From assembly GCA_001801495.1 (NCBI GenBank), contig MGXW01000010.1:1-11846 (forward strand): a stretch of 11,846 nt of DNA, written 5' to 3'. Under the pieces are notes generated by a model. The model saw nothing but the letters and a program-made list of their open reading frames with translations. It had not been told where the DNA came from and ran no database searches. The stretch comes from Gammaproteobacteria bacterium RIFCSPHIGHO2_12_FULL_37_34. GTDB lineage: Bacteria > Pseudomonadota > Gammaproteobacteria > DSM-16500. This document shows, one piece after another, positions 1 to 6,464 of the stretch. A program made the position numbers and the translations under genes. Within the stretch, counting starts at the first letter, position 1. The number at the start of each line of letters is the position of its first letter.

Positions 1-99
1 TAGAATAATACGGATGTTATTCTGATTAACTCTCATCCATGGTAGGAGAGCTTTTGTTTCACCTGTATGAAAAAGAATAACAGCAACTTTTTGTTTCAT
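1..99 (-). CDS. Hypothetical protein, N-terminal 33 codons only
   Basis: This open frame starts at an ATG (complement of 97-99) and runs to the window edge without a stop, so only the first 33 residues are visible. A good Shine-Dalgarno sequence, GGAGTG on the minus strand (106-111), lies 6 bases before the ATG, which is the main reason to believe it. The peptide begins MKQKVAVILFHTGETKALLP, with a short hydrophobic strand (VAVILF) and no clear signal peptide. I do not recognise the family. Its leader is unusual because the palindromic element at 119-279 begins only 8 bases upstream of the ribosome site, so its promoter must lie in or beyond that element. The frame could still be fortuitous, as only 99 bases are seen. 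Confidence 0.55.
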   Translation of the reverse strand, partial: MKQKVAVILFHTGETKALLPWMRVNQNNIRIIL

Positions 100-111
100 G
101 ATAATCACTCC

Positions 112-118
112 ATTATTA
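112..118. repeat. Left copy of 7-bp direct repeat flanking the palindromic element
   Basis: The heptamer ATTATTA lies immediately outside the left arm of the 119-279 element and recurs in the same orientation right after the other arm at 280-286. This is the pattern expected of a target-site duplication. The flank is AT-rich and low in complexity, so chance is possible. Confidence 0.5.
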
Positions 119-279
119 ACCTGAGTATTGTTTATAACCGTGAGCAAGCTATAGATTTTTTTATTGATAATCACAAAAAACTCATCCCTTTCGGATTTTT
201 TGTTAAAACGGACATCCTGTCCGCTTTTTATCAATAAAAAAATCTATAGCTTGCTCACGGTTATAAACAATACTCAGGT
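119..279. repeat. 161-bp palindromic element with perfect 51-bp inverted arms (MITE-like)
   Basis: Bases 119-169 (starting ACCTGAGTATTG) are the exact reverse complement of 229-279, with a 59-base unpaired centre at 170-228. The centre holds a small GC-rich hairpin (209-223) and a weaker AT-rich one around 175-200. No protein is encoded. ATTATTA flanks both ends in direct orientation. Perfect long terminal inverted repeats, no coding capacity and a putative target duplication fit a miniature inverted-repeat transposable element. A bidirectional terminator or an invertible segment is an alternative. Arm identity over 51 bp suggests recent arrival or gene conversion between the arms. In RNA it would form a very long hairpin in the leader of the gene at 1-99. 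Confidence 0.75.
209..229. terminator. Terminator-like hairpin in the centre of the palindromic element
   Basis: CGGACA (209-214) pairs perfectly with TGTCCG (218-223) around a TCC loop. It is followed by CTTTTT on the plus strand and by TTTT on the minus strand, so it could stop transcription in both directions. It lies wholly within the unpaired centre of the 119-279 element. Termination is inferred from shape only. Confidence 0.4.
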
Positions 280-286
280 ATTATTA
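280..286. repeat. Right copy of 7-bp direct repeat flanking the palindromic element
   Basis: ATTATTA directly follows the right arm and matches 112-118 in the same orientation. It is not an extension of the inverted repeat, which would require TAATAAT here. It probably marks the insertion target. Confidence 0.5.
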
Positions 287-290
287 TGTT

Positions 291-307
291 TTATACTTTT
301 AGTATAA
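291..307. repeat. Short AT-rich perfect hairpin
   Basis: TTATACT (291-297) and AGTATAA (301-307) are perfect inverted repeats around TTT. The site lies between the palindromic element and the thioredoxin-like gene. It could be a protein-binding site or part of a promoter for the gene at 1-99. Otherwise I see nothing coding in 287-403. Confidence 0.35.
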
Positions 308-369
308 TCTTATTTTACCGCATAAAAACACATGCTTGTTCAAAAAATAGTCTATCGATTGCTTTAGCT

Positions 370-384
370 CAGCGGTTCCCGCTG
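370..384 (-). terminator. GC-rich hairpin downstream of the thioredoxin-like gene (possible weak terminator)
   Basis: CAGCGG (370-375) pairs with CCGCTG (379-384) around TTC, 19 bases beyond the stop codon of the minus-strand gene at 404-979. There is no U-run right after the stem, so intrinsic termination would be weak. Confidence 0.3.
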
Positions 385-403
385 GTCATTCTTCATACCA
401 CAA

Positions 404-979
404 TCACGAATGCACGCATTCTTTAGTTTTCCATTTAATGTTACATCCAAGACTAGGCTGTTGATGAATGGGGACTGTTTTGCTGGCCAGTATATTATCT
501 AATGCTTGTGTTAAATCTGATCCAGTAACAGGATGGCGATTGCCAGGTGTTGCATCATCAAATCGGCCACGATAAACGCAACGTAGTTCACGATCAAAAA
601 TGTAAAAATCAGGTGTGCAAGCTGCATAATATGCTTTTGCTACTGCTTGAGTTTCATCATAAAGATAAGGAAATGGAAATTGATGTTTTTTTGCTTCTTC
701 TTTCATTTTCTCTGGACTATCTTCAGGATAAGCTTCAGCATTATTTGAATTAATTGCAATGAAATGAATCCCTTTTGCTTGATACAAATTAGCAACCTCG
801 AGTAATTTTGAGCGAATGTATTTAACATAAGGGCAGTGATTGCAAATAAACATAATCACTGTAGCAATATCGGATTTATTTTCATTTAACGACACATATT
901 TTCCAGATTGTGTATCCAATAGATGAAATTCTGGTGCTTTAGTTCCTAATGGGATCATTGTAGATGGAGTTTCAGCCAT
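404..979 (-). CDS. Thioredoxin-like / peroxiredoxin-like (AhpC-TSA type) protein
   Basis: This 191-residue protein has the thioredoxin fold of the PRX-like1 type of the AhpC/TSA superfamily. Visible marks are an N-terminal strand (GTKAPEFHLLDT), the redox motif CNHCPYVK with a CxxC pair at C46/C49, a TP pair in ACTPDFYIF (about 121-126) in the place of the cis-proline loop, and a C-terminal LGCNIKWK signature near 178 that is typical of this group. There is no signal peptide, so it is probably cytoplasmic. The role is presumably thiol-disulfide or peroxide chemistry; the substrate is unknown. The ATG at 979 is preceded by AGAGG about 5 bases upstream. The gene is divergent from the porin gene, sharing an 87-base intergenic region, and has no clear operon partner. 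Length is normal for the family. Confidence 0.85.
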   Translation of the reverse strand: MAETPSTMIPLGTKAPEFHLLDTQSGKYVSLNENKSDIATVIMFICNHCPYVKYIRSKLLEVANLYQAKGIHFIAINSNNAEAYPEDSPEKMKEEAKKHQFPFPYLYDETQAVAKAYYAACTPDFYIFDRELRCVYRGRFDDATPGNRHPVTGSDLTQALDNILASKTVPIHQQPSLGCNIKWKTKECVHS

Positions 980-1010
980 AGTTGCCTCTTAAAATTTAAA
1001 ATCAGTTGTT

Positions 1011-1039
1011 TTGTTGTGTAAATACGGTATCCTTATATG
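1011..1039 (+). promoter_or_regulatory. Weak candidate promoter for the FadL-like gene
   Basis: TTGTTG (1011-1016) and TATATG (1034-1039) are 17 bases apart and lie just before the proposed start at 1067. Each box matches the sigma70 consensus only partly. The region is AT-rich, so other placements, for example TTGTTT with TATCCT, are equally possible. Confidence 0.25.
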
Positions 1040-1066
1040 CTCTAAAATTCAATAGGAATGGAGTGC

Positions 1067-2383
1067 ATGGAGTATAGCACAATACGCCAATGGATTGTGA
1101 TAGGAATGATGTCAGGTTTGCTCGTTGCTTCTGTACAAGCGATGGCGAGTGCTTTTCAAATATGGGAGCAAGATGGGGCAAGTATTGCAAATTACCATGC
1201 AGGTTATGCAGCAGAAGCAGATGATGCTAGCATTGCTTTTTATAATCCCGCTGGTATTCCAAGAATTAAAAATCAGCAGCTTATTTTCGGCGCGGATGGT
1301 GTAGTAACAGATATTCAATATAAAGGTACGGTTGCAGTTAATACAGCGACGAATCCCAATCCACAACCAGTGATAGCAGAAGGGGGATTATTCACACCTA
1401 TTCCGTTTTTACAATATGTAGCGCCCATTACAGATAGGCTTGGATTTGGTTTGAGTATAGTGGTTCCTTTTGGTGCACAAATTAATTATAGAAGAACAAC
1501 TTTCCTTGAATATGCGTCAACTTATAATTCTATAAAAGTAGTGGATATTACGCCCACATTGGGGTGGCAAGTGACAGATCAAGCATCTATTGGGGCAGGG
1601 CCTGATTTGCAAAAAATGTCAGTTGAATTTGACCAAACGGCTATTTTGGGGGATTCTTCAACAGATACGAGTAGCACCAATCGAGCAGATGATACAGCCT
1701 GGGGATACCATTTGGGCGGGCTTTATCAATTTAATGAATATTCACGTGTTGGATTAAGTTATCACTCTCAAGTGGTGCATCATTTGAGTCGTCGTAGTAG
1801 TTTCTCGGGCCCATTAGCAGATGTTATTAATGATAATCAACCATTGATATCACGCGCAACAGCTAATATTACTCTTCCACCTTATACAGCTTTTAGTCTT
1901 TTTCATCGATTTAATCCTACGGTTAGTTTGATGGGGAGCGTGATTTATACACAATGGAGTATTGTAAAAAATTTAGTGATGAAAAATCTTGCGGGCATTG
2001 ATACGGGTAATCCAAGCACTGATATTCAAGTGGTGGTTCCACAAAACTTTAGCAACACTTGGAATTTTTCGCTTGGCGGCAATTACTATGCAAGCGAAGC
2101 CATTATTTTAAAAGGTGGGCTAGGTTATGATGAAACGCCTGTGCAAAATCAGTATCGTAATGTGCAATTACCTGATAATAATCATTATGTAGTTGCTTTA
2201 GGCGGACATTATCAAGCTAGCAAAGCAATTGGATTAGATATAGGTTGGAACCATGTATTTATGCATAAAGCACATGTTTCACCACCCACTCAAATTACAG
2301 GCGATCAGCAAACAATAACTAATGGCAGCGTGACTGGCGGAGCAGATATTTATGCTGCCCAGATTACATGGGATATGGTTTAA
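1067..2383 (+). CDS. FadL/OmpP1/TodX-family outer-membrane transporter
   Basis: This outer-membrane beta-barrel protein belongs to the family that carries long-chain fatty acids or other hydrophobic compounds. The signal peptide (about residues 1-29 from MEYSTIRQW, ending near VQAMASA) is followed by the family N-terminal plug motif FQIWEQDG, then NYHAGYAAEADDASIAFYNP, matching the usual A-x-D-A-S-x-x-F-x-N-P-A-G block. The C-terminal half has the repeated strand pattern, including FSLGGNYY, a YDETPV motif and LPDNNHYVVALGGHY, and it ends on an aromatic-rich strand. From 1067 it is 438 residues, normal for the family. An ATG at 1058 is in frame, but AGGA abuts it with no spacing; the AGGAATGGAG stretch fits the ATG at 1067 better. 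The 3' end overlaps the convergent gene by 20 bases. Substrate is not deducible. Confidence 0.9.
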   Translation: MEYSTIRQWIVIGMMSGLLVASVQAMASAFQIWEQDGASIANYHAGYAAEADDASIAFYNPAGIPRIKNQQLIFGADGVVTDIQYKGTVAVNTATNPNPQPVIAEGGLFTPIPFLQYVAPITDRLGFGLSIVVPFGAQINYRRTTFLEYASTYNSIKVVDITPTLGWQVTDQASIGAGPDLQKMSVEFDQTAILGDSSTDTSSTNRADDTAWGYHLGGLYQFNEYSRVGLSYHSQVVHHLSRRSSFSGPLADVINDNQPLISRATANITLPPYTAFSLFHRFNPTVSLMGSVIYTQWSIVKNLVMKNLAGIDTGNPSTDIQVVVPQNFSNTWNFSLGGNYYASEAIILKGGLGYDETPVQNQYRNVQLPDNNHYVVALGGHYQASKAIGLDIGWNHVFMHKAHVSPPTQITGDQQTITNGSVTGGADIYAAQITWDMV

Positions 2384-2780
2384 ATGTGTAAGCCTGATGA
2401 ACAGGATGCACTTCTACATGTTTCCCGCCACCAACAAATTGATAGTGTGCTGGATCTAAATTATTAATATTTATTATTCCCTTTTTTCTATCTACTTCAA
2501 CAACAGCAATTTCACTTCCTGTGCAGTTTTGGCTTGCGTACACATGCACGATGCAGTTTGAAATAAAGCAAAAAGAATCAATAACAGTTTGCGGGACAGT
2601 AAAGTCACGTTGATTGGGCTGCAGAATACCACGTGATCCAGCTGTTGCAGAGCAAGAGTGTTTTGCATGACCGGTTGCATAGGAATTACTATAATTATCT
2701 ACTGTTATATCAGCCATACTAACAGCAGGGGTAGCAATTAAAAAAATAGCCGCAACTAACATTCCATGTTGAATTTTCAT
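2364..2780 (-). CDS. Small secreted cysteine-containing protein (paralogue A), function unknown
   Basis: This 138-residue protein starts at MKIQHGMLVAAIFLIATPAV, a clear signal peptide with a likely cut after SMA (residue 23). The mature part has four cysteines (43, 71, 76, 86) and a CTGSEIA motif at 86-92, then a beta-rich tail. The start is set by AAGGAG 7 bases before the ATG at 2780; an in-frame ATG at 2837 lies upstream of a hairpin and has no ribosome site. It resembles the adjacent protein at 2847-3266: both have a C-x9-C pair followed by G-x-[EK]-I-A and a Y-x-[FI]-x-G-x-G stretch near the end. I do not recognise a named domain. It is presumably periplasmic or extracellular, with disulfides. 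Its last 20 bases overlap the porin gene, tail to tail. Confidence 0.75.
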   Translation of the reverse strand: MKIQHGMLVAAIFLIATPAVSMADITVDNYSNSYATGHAKHSCSATAGSRGILQPNQRDFTVPQTVIDSFCFISNCIVHVYASQNCTGSEIAVVEVDRKKGIININNLDPAHYQFVGGGKHVEVHPVHQAYTFKPYPM

Positions 2781-2796
2781 AACATACTCCTTTTTA

Positions 2797-2825
2797 AAAT
2801 CCCACGCCAAATTGACGTGGGATTT
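2797..2825 (-). terminator. Hairpin between the two secreted-protein genes (terminator/attenuator)
   Basis: AAATCCCACG (2797-2806) is the perfect reverse complement of CGTGGGATTT (2816-2825), a 10-bp stem with a 9-base loop. On the minus strand it lies after the stop at 2847 and just before the AAGGAG of the next gene, and a short T-run follows the stem. It may reduce read-through into the second gene or stabilise the first transcript. Confidence 0.5.
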
Positions 2826-2846
2826 CCTTGTAAACATTCCTTTGTT

Positions 2847-3266
2847 TTACTTTGTAGCGATTGGCCCACCAGAGATTATTACTTCAAAACCACTACCTAT
2901 AATCAAATAAGATTTATCAATCATTTCTATTGATTTTACGCCTTCTCCTAGCGTATCAAAATGAATAATTGCAATTTTCTCACCACCACATTTATCTTGC
3001 ATATAAATATCTGCTTTGCAATCTCGTAAATTCTTTATGCAGGCTAATTTCAATTGCGCTCCGGTCGTTCTTTTACGCTGTGCACCTGCTCGAGTAACAC
3101 CATCCTCACGAAGAATATCAGTCGAACACATAAAATCATTGGTTCGGCAAGTTGAATCAAATTTTGTATTGTTAGTGGTATATAAATCTTGGGCTAGGGC
3201 GTTATGAGAAAAGATTGCGATGCCAAGAGTAATGAAGCTAACTAAAACAGATTTTTTAAATAGCAT
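2847..3266 (-). CDS. Small secreted cysteine-containing protein (paralogue B), function unknown
   Basis: This 139-residue protein has a typical signal peptide (MLFKKSVLVSFITLGIAIFS, cut likely after NALA at about residue 25). Mature cysteines are at 40, 47, 76, 83 and 93, with the motif CGGEKIAIIHFD at 93-104 and a glycine-rich beta tail (LIIGSGFEVIISGG). C47, C76, C83 and C93 can be aligned with the four cysteines of the neighbouring protein, and C83-C93 has the same 10-residue spacing as C76-C86 there, so I infer tandem duplication followed by divergence. AAGGAG lies 7 bases before the ATG. The protein is exported; no enzymatic motif or known family was recognised. A good TATAAT box upstream suggests it leads its own transcript. 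Confidence 0.78.
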   Translation of the reverse strand: MLFKKSVLVSFITLGIAIFSHNALAQDLYTTNNTKFDSTCRTNDFMCSTDILREDGVTRAGAQRKRTTGAQLKLACIKNLRDCKADIYMQDKCGGEKIAIIHFDTLGEGVKSIEMIDKSYLIIGSGFEVIISGGPIATK

Positions 3267-3294
3267 ATTGTTTCTCCTTGATCATGTTACTCCA

Positions 3295-3323
3295 ATTATA
3301 ATGAAGCGGCTAAGTGATCTTAG
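3295..3323 (-). promoter_or_regulatory. Candidate promoter with inverted repeat for the secreted-protein pair
   Basis: On the minus strand a perfect TATAAT (3300-3295) lies 28 bases before the start at 3266. No good -35 box is present; in its place is an inverted repeat, CTAAG-4-CTTAG (3310-3323). A perfect -10 without a -35 box, plus a dyad at that spot, suggests activator-dependent expression, but this is inference. Confidence 0.4.
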
Positions 3324-3336
3324 TCCGAACTCAATT

Positions 3337-4995
3337 CTAACTACGAATATGAGTTGGCACCACTATTTTTTCACCTTCTATCAGCGAATGGTCATCAATT
3401 AAATTAGCAAGACGAATAGAAGAGGGTGTGGTGCGAAATTTTCTCGCTATTTTTTCAATGGTATCGCCACGACGAACCATATAGAGCGTATCGTTGGGTT
3501 GTAGCGATTGGGCTGTAGAGGTTTTTGTATTATTTGCTTGTGCAGCATGTGTTGGAATAATCAGCTGTTTACCAGGTTTTATTTGTTTGTGTGTTAGGTG
3601 ATTGGTTGCTTGAAGTAATTTAGTATCAATGTGAAAGCGTTTAGCTATACTTTCTAATGTGTCTTTAGAACGTATCATGTAAACAGTGTCACCAGGCTGC
3701 AAACGATAAGAAGGTGCAGATTGATTTTCTAAAGTAGTTATTATCTTTTTCTCAGTTTTTTTATTAGCAACAGTGATTGGATGTTGCTCTTTTATATCTT
3801 CTTGGCCTAGCACAGCTTGACTATTCGATGGAATAAGCAGGTTGGTCCCTTGGCGTAAATTATTTTTACTGAGATGATTCAATTTACGGATAGCACTTGA
3901 TGTAGTATCAAATTTTTTAGCGACAGATGCAATGGTATCACCTGATTTGACTTTATAGTGCATCCAATTAATTGGAGGATTGAGTGGCGATAGAGCAAGA
4001 TTTTCAGTAAATTGTTCGATATTTTCAATGGGGAGCACTAATTTACTCGGCCCTTTTTTTGATGTTGAGGAAGTGGATGAGCGACCGAATCCTGGATTTA
4101 ATTGAATCATTTTCTGATGACTAATACCAGCTAATGTTGCCGCATATTTTAAGCTAATTTGTGTTCCGAGATCAACTTGTGCCAGATAAGGGGCATTGCG
4201 TACGGGTGGGAAATAAATAGGATATTGATCGGGGTGGCTAATAATTGTAGCTAATGCTAATAAGCTAGGAACATAATCTTTTGTTTCTTGAGCAACCGGT
4301 AACGACCAAAAACTAGTACTTATTCCGTTTCGAATATTGCGTTTGATAGCAGTTAGCACATTTCCTTCACCAGTATTGTAAGCAGCGATGGCATATAACC
4401 AATTTCCTTCAAAAAAGCTTTGTAGATAATCAAGATAAATTAAGGCAGCTCTTGTTGATGCGATGATATCGCGTCTACCGTCATACCAAGAATCTCGTTT
4501 AATACCTAATCCAGAAGCGGTATCTGGCATGAGTTGCCAAATACCGGCCGCACCGACATTTGAAAGTGAAAATGGATTGTATCCACTTTCAATAATGGGC
4601 AATAGAACCAATTCAGCAGGCAGATGGCGCTTTTTAACTTGTTGTAGAATGTAGTAAAGATAAGGTGCAGCACGTGATGCTGCTCGTAATAGAGAATCCT
4701 GGTTATTCATAAACCATTCAATTTTTTCTTGAACTTCTGAATTGTTTTCATAATGTGGTAAGGAAAATTCTTCGCGTAATACGTCCCATATATTATCAGC
4801 TGTACGGTATCGAGTAATGTCGTCAGCCAATTTTTGTTTATGCTCAGGCGATAGAGGGAGATTTTTTTGATATATTTGTATTCCTTCTGTGCTAGGGGAT
4901 GCAAAAGTTGCACCGCCAATCAATGCGCAACTTACCCCTAATAGCAAACAGCGGCTAAGAAGTTTATAGATTTGGATGATCTTAAATTTAAGCAC
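3337..4995 (-). CDS. mltD: Membrane-bound lytic murein transglycosylase D (SLT domain plus three LysM repeats)
   Basis: MltD-type enzymes cleave the MurNAc-GlcNAc bond of peptidoglycan non-hydrolytically, giving 1,6-anhydro ends. From the GTG at 4995 it is 552 residues. There is an N-terminal export signal (to about residue 33), then a goose-lysozyme-like SLT domain with catalytic E136 in IIESGYNP, followed by GAAGIWQLMP and AIAAYNTGEGNV. Three LysM peptidoglycan-binding repeats follow at about 346-389, 439-482 and 505-548. E. coli MltD has two LysM repeats, so this is a longer version. GTG is preferred because GAGGA lies 8 bases upstream and it begins the signal peptide cleanly. The in-frame ATG at 5055 has no ribosome site. 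A clear lipobox is not seen, so it may be soluble in the periplasm. It faces away from the methyltransferase operon. Confidence 0.9.
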   Translation of the reverse strand: MLKFKIIQIYKLLSRCLLLGVSCALIGGATFASPSTEGIQIYQKNLPLSPEHKQKLADDITRYRTADNIWDVLREEFSLPHYENNSEVQEKIEWFMNNQDSLLRAASRAAPYLYYILQQVKKRHLPAELVLLPIIESGYNPFSLSNVGAAGIWQLMPDTASGLGIKRDSWYDGRRDIIASTRAALIYLDYLQSFFEGNWLYAIAAYNTGEGNVLTAIKRNIRNGISTSFWSLPVAQETKDYVPSLLALATIISHPDQYPIYFPPVRNAPYLAQVDLGTQISLKYAATLAGISHQKMIQLNPGFGRSSTSSTSKKGPSKLVLPIENIEQFTENLALSPLNPPINWMHYKVKSGDTIASVAKKFDTTSSAIRKLNHLSKNNLRQGTNLLIPSNSQAVLGQEDIKEQHPITVANKKTEKKIITTLENQSAPSYRLQPGDTVYMIRSKDTLESIAKRFHIDTKLLQATNHLTHKQIKPGKQLIIPTHAAQANNTKTSTAQSLQPNDTLYMVRRGDTIEKIARKFRTTPSSIRLANLIDDHSLIEGEKIVVPTHIRS

Positions 4996-5006
4996 GCATT
5001 TTTTCC

Positions 5007-5020
5007 TCAGCTTAAGCTGA
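5007..5020. promoter_or_regulatory. 14-bp perfect palindrome at the mltD leader
   Basis: TCAGCTTAAGCTGA reads the same on both strands. It overlaps the mltD ribosome site by two bases and sits at the expected transcription start of the candidate promoter at 5026-5054. It may be an operator or a leader hairpin that affects ribosome access. Confidence 0.4.
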
Positions 5021-5025
5021 CTAAT

Positions 5026-5054
5026 AGTATCAAAATCACTATTGGTTTTGTACA
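5026..5054 (-). promoter_or_regulatory. Candidate mltD promoter
   Basis: On the minus strand TGTACA (5054-5049) and GATACT (5031-5026) are exactly 17 bases apart, each matching the sigma70 consensus in four of six positions. The predicted start, near 5019, lies between this and the GTG start, consistent with that start codon. Confidence 0.33.
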
Positions 5055-5212
5055 TTTTTTATACAAAAACATATCCTTTCATTTAGCTGGATAATATGTT
5101 GGTTCATAAAAGAGAAAGAAGCCAGTTATGTAACATATTGTTTTATATAGTAATTAATTTTATCAAAGGTATTGAATAGGGTTGATTAACTACTGTACGT
5201 CAAGATTAGGTA

Positions 5213-5221
5213 TGCTATAGT
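5213..5221 (+). promoter_or_regulatory. Candidate extended -10 promoter for the methyltransferase-rnhA-dnaQ operon
   Basis: TGCTATAGT at 5213-5221 matches the extended -10 pattern TGnTATAAT with one mismatch. It lies about 30 bases before the TTG start at 5251. No convincing -35 box is seen, as is common for this promoter type. The rest of 5056-5212 shows no gene or strong structure. Confidence 0.4.
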
Positions 5222-5250
5222 ACCAAAATTACTTAGGAGATGGAAAAGTT

Positions 5251-6015
5251 TTGACACACGGCTATCATACCCTACAACAATGGAATCAATGGCTGACCTA
5301 TCAATTTTTGGGTCAAGAGTTATTGCGGGTTGAGCAGCATTCCATCTCTATGTTGTTAAGTAAATGTTTAGGTAAACATGCTTTAACGATTGGTGTTCCT
5401 CATCAAGCAGCATTACTTAAAACAACAAAAATACCTTGTCAATCTCTTATCAGTCCTTTGGTGATGCATGAAAACTCTTTTGATTATATTGAGGGCGATT
5501 TTCATGATTTACCAATTGCGACCGGCAGTATTGATTTGGTGTTATTACCTCACACCTTGGAGTTTACTGACAAGCCTAGGAAATTATTATCGGATGCTTG
5601 TAGAATAGTCAAACCAGAAGGATTGATTATTATTTATGGGTTTAATCCTTATAGTACGTGGGGAATAAGACGAGCATTGACAAAAAATAACAGGGCACCT
5701 TGGTCCGCAAATTTTATTCATTTATATAAAATCAAAAATTGGTTACGCTTAGCTGATTTTGCACTTGAACAAGAAAAATCGATGATGTTTTTACCGCCTT
5801 TGAATTATGAATTTATTTATCGTAAATTCCATTTTTTAGAAACAATAGGAAGAACATGTTTGGCGGCGGTTGGAGGAGTGTATGCGCTTGTGGCTCGAGC
5901 CAAAGTCATTCCATTAACACCTATACGATTAAAATGGAAACAGCGATTAAGTGATATTCGCATATCACCTACCACTTCAGGGTATATGTCGTTACCAAGT
6001 GCGATCAATGATTGA
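5251..6015 (+). CDS. SAM-dependent methyltransferase-like protein (YafS type)
   Basis: This 254-residue protein belongs to the methyltransferase family found next to rnhA in many gammaproteobacteria (E. coli yafS). The N-terminal segment (QWNQWLTYQFLGQELLRVE) and the post-I motif DLPIATGSIDLVLLPHTLEF are typical, as is GLIIIYGFNPYSTWGIRR (about 126-143). The usual glycine-rich SAM loop is reduced to LTIGVP, a known weakness in this family, so activity and substrate are uncertain. The start is a TTG: AGGAG lies 11 bases before it, which is long, but the N-terminus then matches the family and no ATG fits. An ATG at 5240 yields only a four-codon frame ending TGA. It leads the operon; rnhA follows after 3 bases, implying coupled translation. 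Confidence 0.8.
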   Translation: MTHGYHTLQQWNQWLTYQFLGQELLRVEQHSISMLLSKCLGKHALTIGVPHQAALLKTTKIPCQSLISPLVMHENSFDYIEGDFHDLPIATGSIDLVLLPHTLEFTDKPRKLLSDACRIVKPEGLIIIYGFNPYSTWGIRRALTKNNRAPWSANFIHLYKIKNWLRLADFALEQEKSMMFLPPLNYEFIYRKFHFLETIGRTCLAAVGGVYALVARAKVIPLTPIRLKWKQRLSDIRISPTTSGYMSLPSAIND

Positions 6016-6018
6016 AGT

Positions 6019-6462
6019 ATGAAAAAAGTGATGATCTACACAGATGGCGCATGTCGAGGTAATCCTGGACCAGGCGGATGGGGGGCTTTGTTACGCTATG
6101 GACATCATGAAAAAATTTTATCTGGTGCAGAACAATTAACAACAAATAATCGCATGGAGCTAAGCGCAGCAATTCATGCACTTGTAGCACTACGTACCCC
6201 GTGCAAAATTGAATTACATACAGATTCCAAATATCTTCAACAAGGGGTGACAGTATGGTTATCACAATGGAAAAAAAACAGTTGGAAAAAATCGGATAAA
6301 AAAGCAGTAAAAAATGCAGATTTATGGCAGCTCTTGGATCAAGAAGCACATCGTCATGAGGTGTCTTGGCATTGGGTAAGAGGGCATAGTGGGCATCCAG
6401 AAAATGATTTAGTGGATCGCGTTGCTAATCAAGCGATTGATAAACTTCTTAATAAGGAATAA
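6019..6462 (+). CDS. rnhA: Ribonuclease HI
   Basis: RNase HI degrades the RNA strand of RNA-DNA hybrids, for example R-loops and primer remnants. At 147 residues it has the normal length for the family. All catalytic residues are present: D9 in YTDGAC, E47 in NRMELSA, D69 in HTDSKYL and D133 in LVDRVAN, plus the flexible-loop H123 in RGHSGH. The basic handle region (WKKNSWKKSDKK, about 84-95) is intact. The start is 3 bases after the methyltransferase stop with only a weak GAAG ahead of it, so translation is probably coupled. The stop TAA is followed two bases later by the dnaQ ATG. The rnhA-dnaQ pairing is conserved in Gammaproteobacteria, although E. coli has them divergent, whereas here they are co-directional. 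Confidence 0.97.
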   Translation: MKKVMIYTDGACRGNPGPGGWGALLRYGHHEKILSGAEQLTTNNRMELSAAIHALVALRTPCKIELHTDSKYLQQGVTVWLSQWKKNSWKKSDKKAVKNADLWQLLDQEAHRHEVSWHWVRGHSGHPENDLVDRVANQAIDKLLNKE

Positions 6463-6464
6463 TG

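Noticed and set aside
364..384. TAGCTCAGCGGT resembling a tRNA D-arm.
   Set aside because: There is no closing GAGC, acceptor or anticodon arm nearby; the bases are better explained by the CAGCGG hairpin.
2781..2837. Extended start (MFTRKSH...) for the first secreted protein.
   Set aside because: It would place a positively charged stretch before the signal peptide, runs through the 2797-2825 hairpin, and has no ribosome site.
5240..5254. ATG giving a four-codon leader peptide ahead of the methyltransferase.
   Set aside because: The ATG abuts AGGAG with no spacing, so initiation is implausible, and a four-codon frame is expected by chance.
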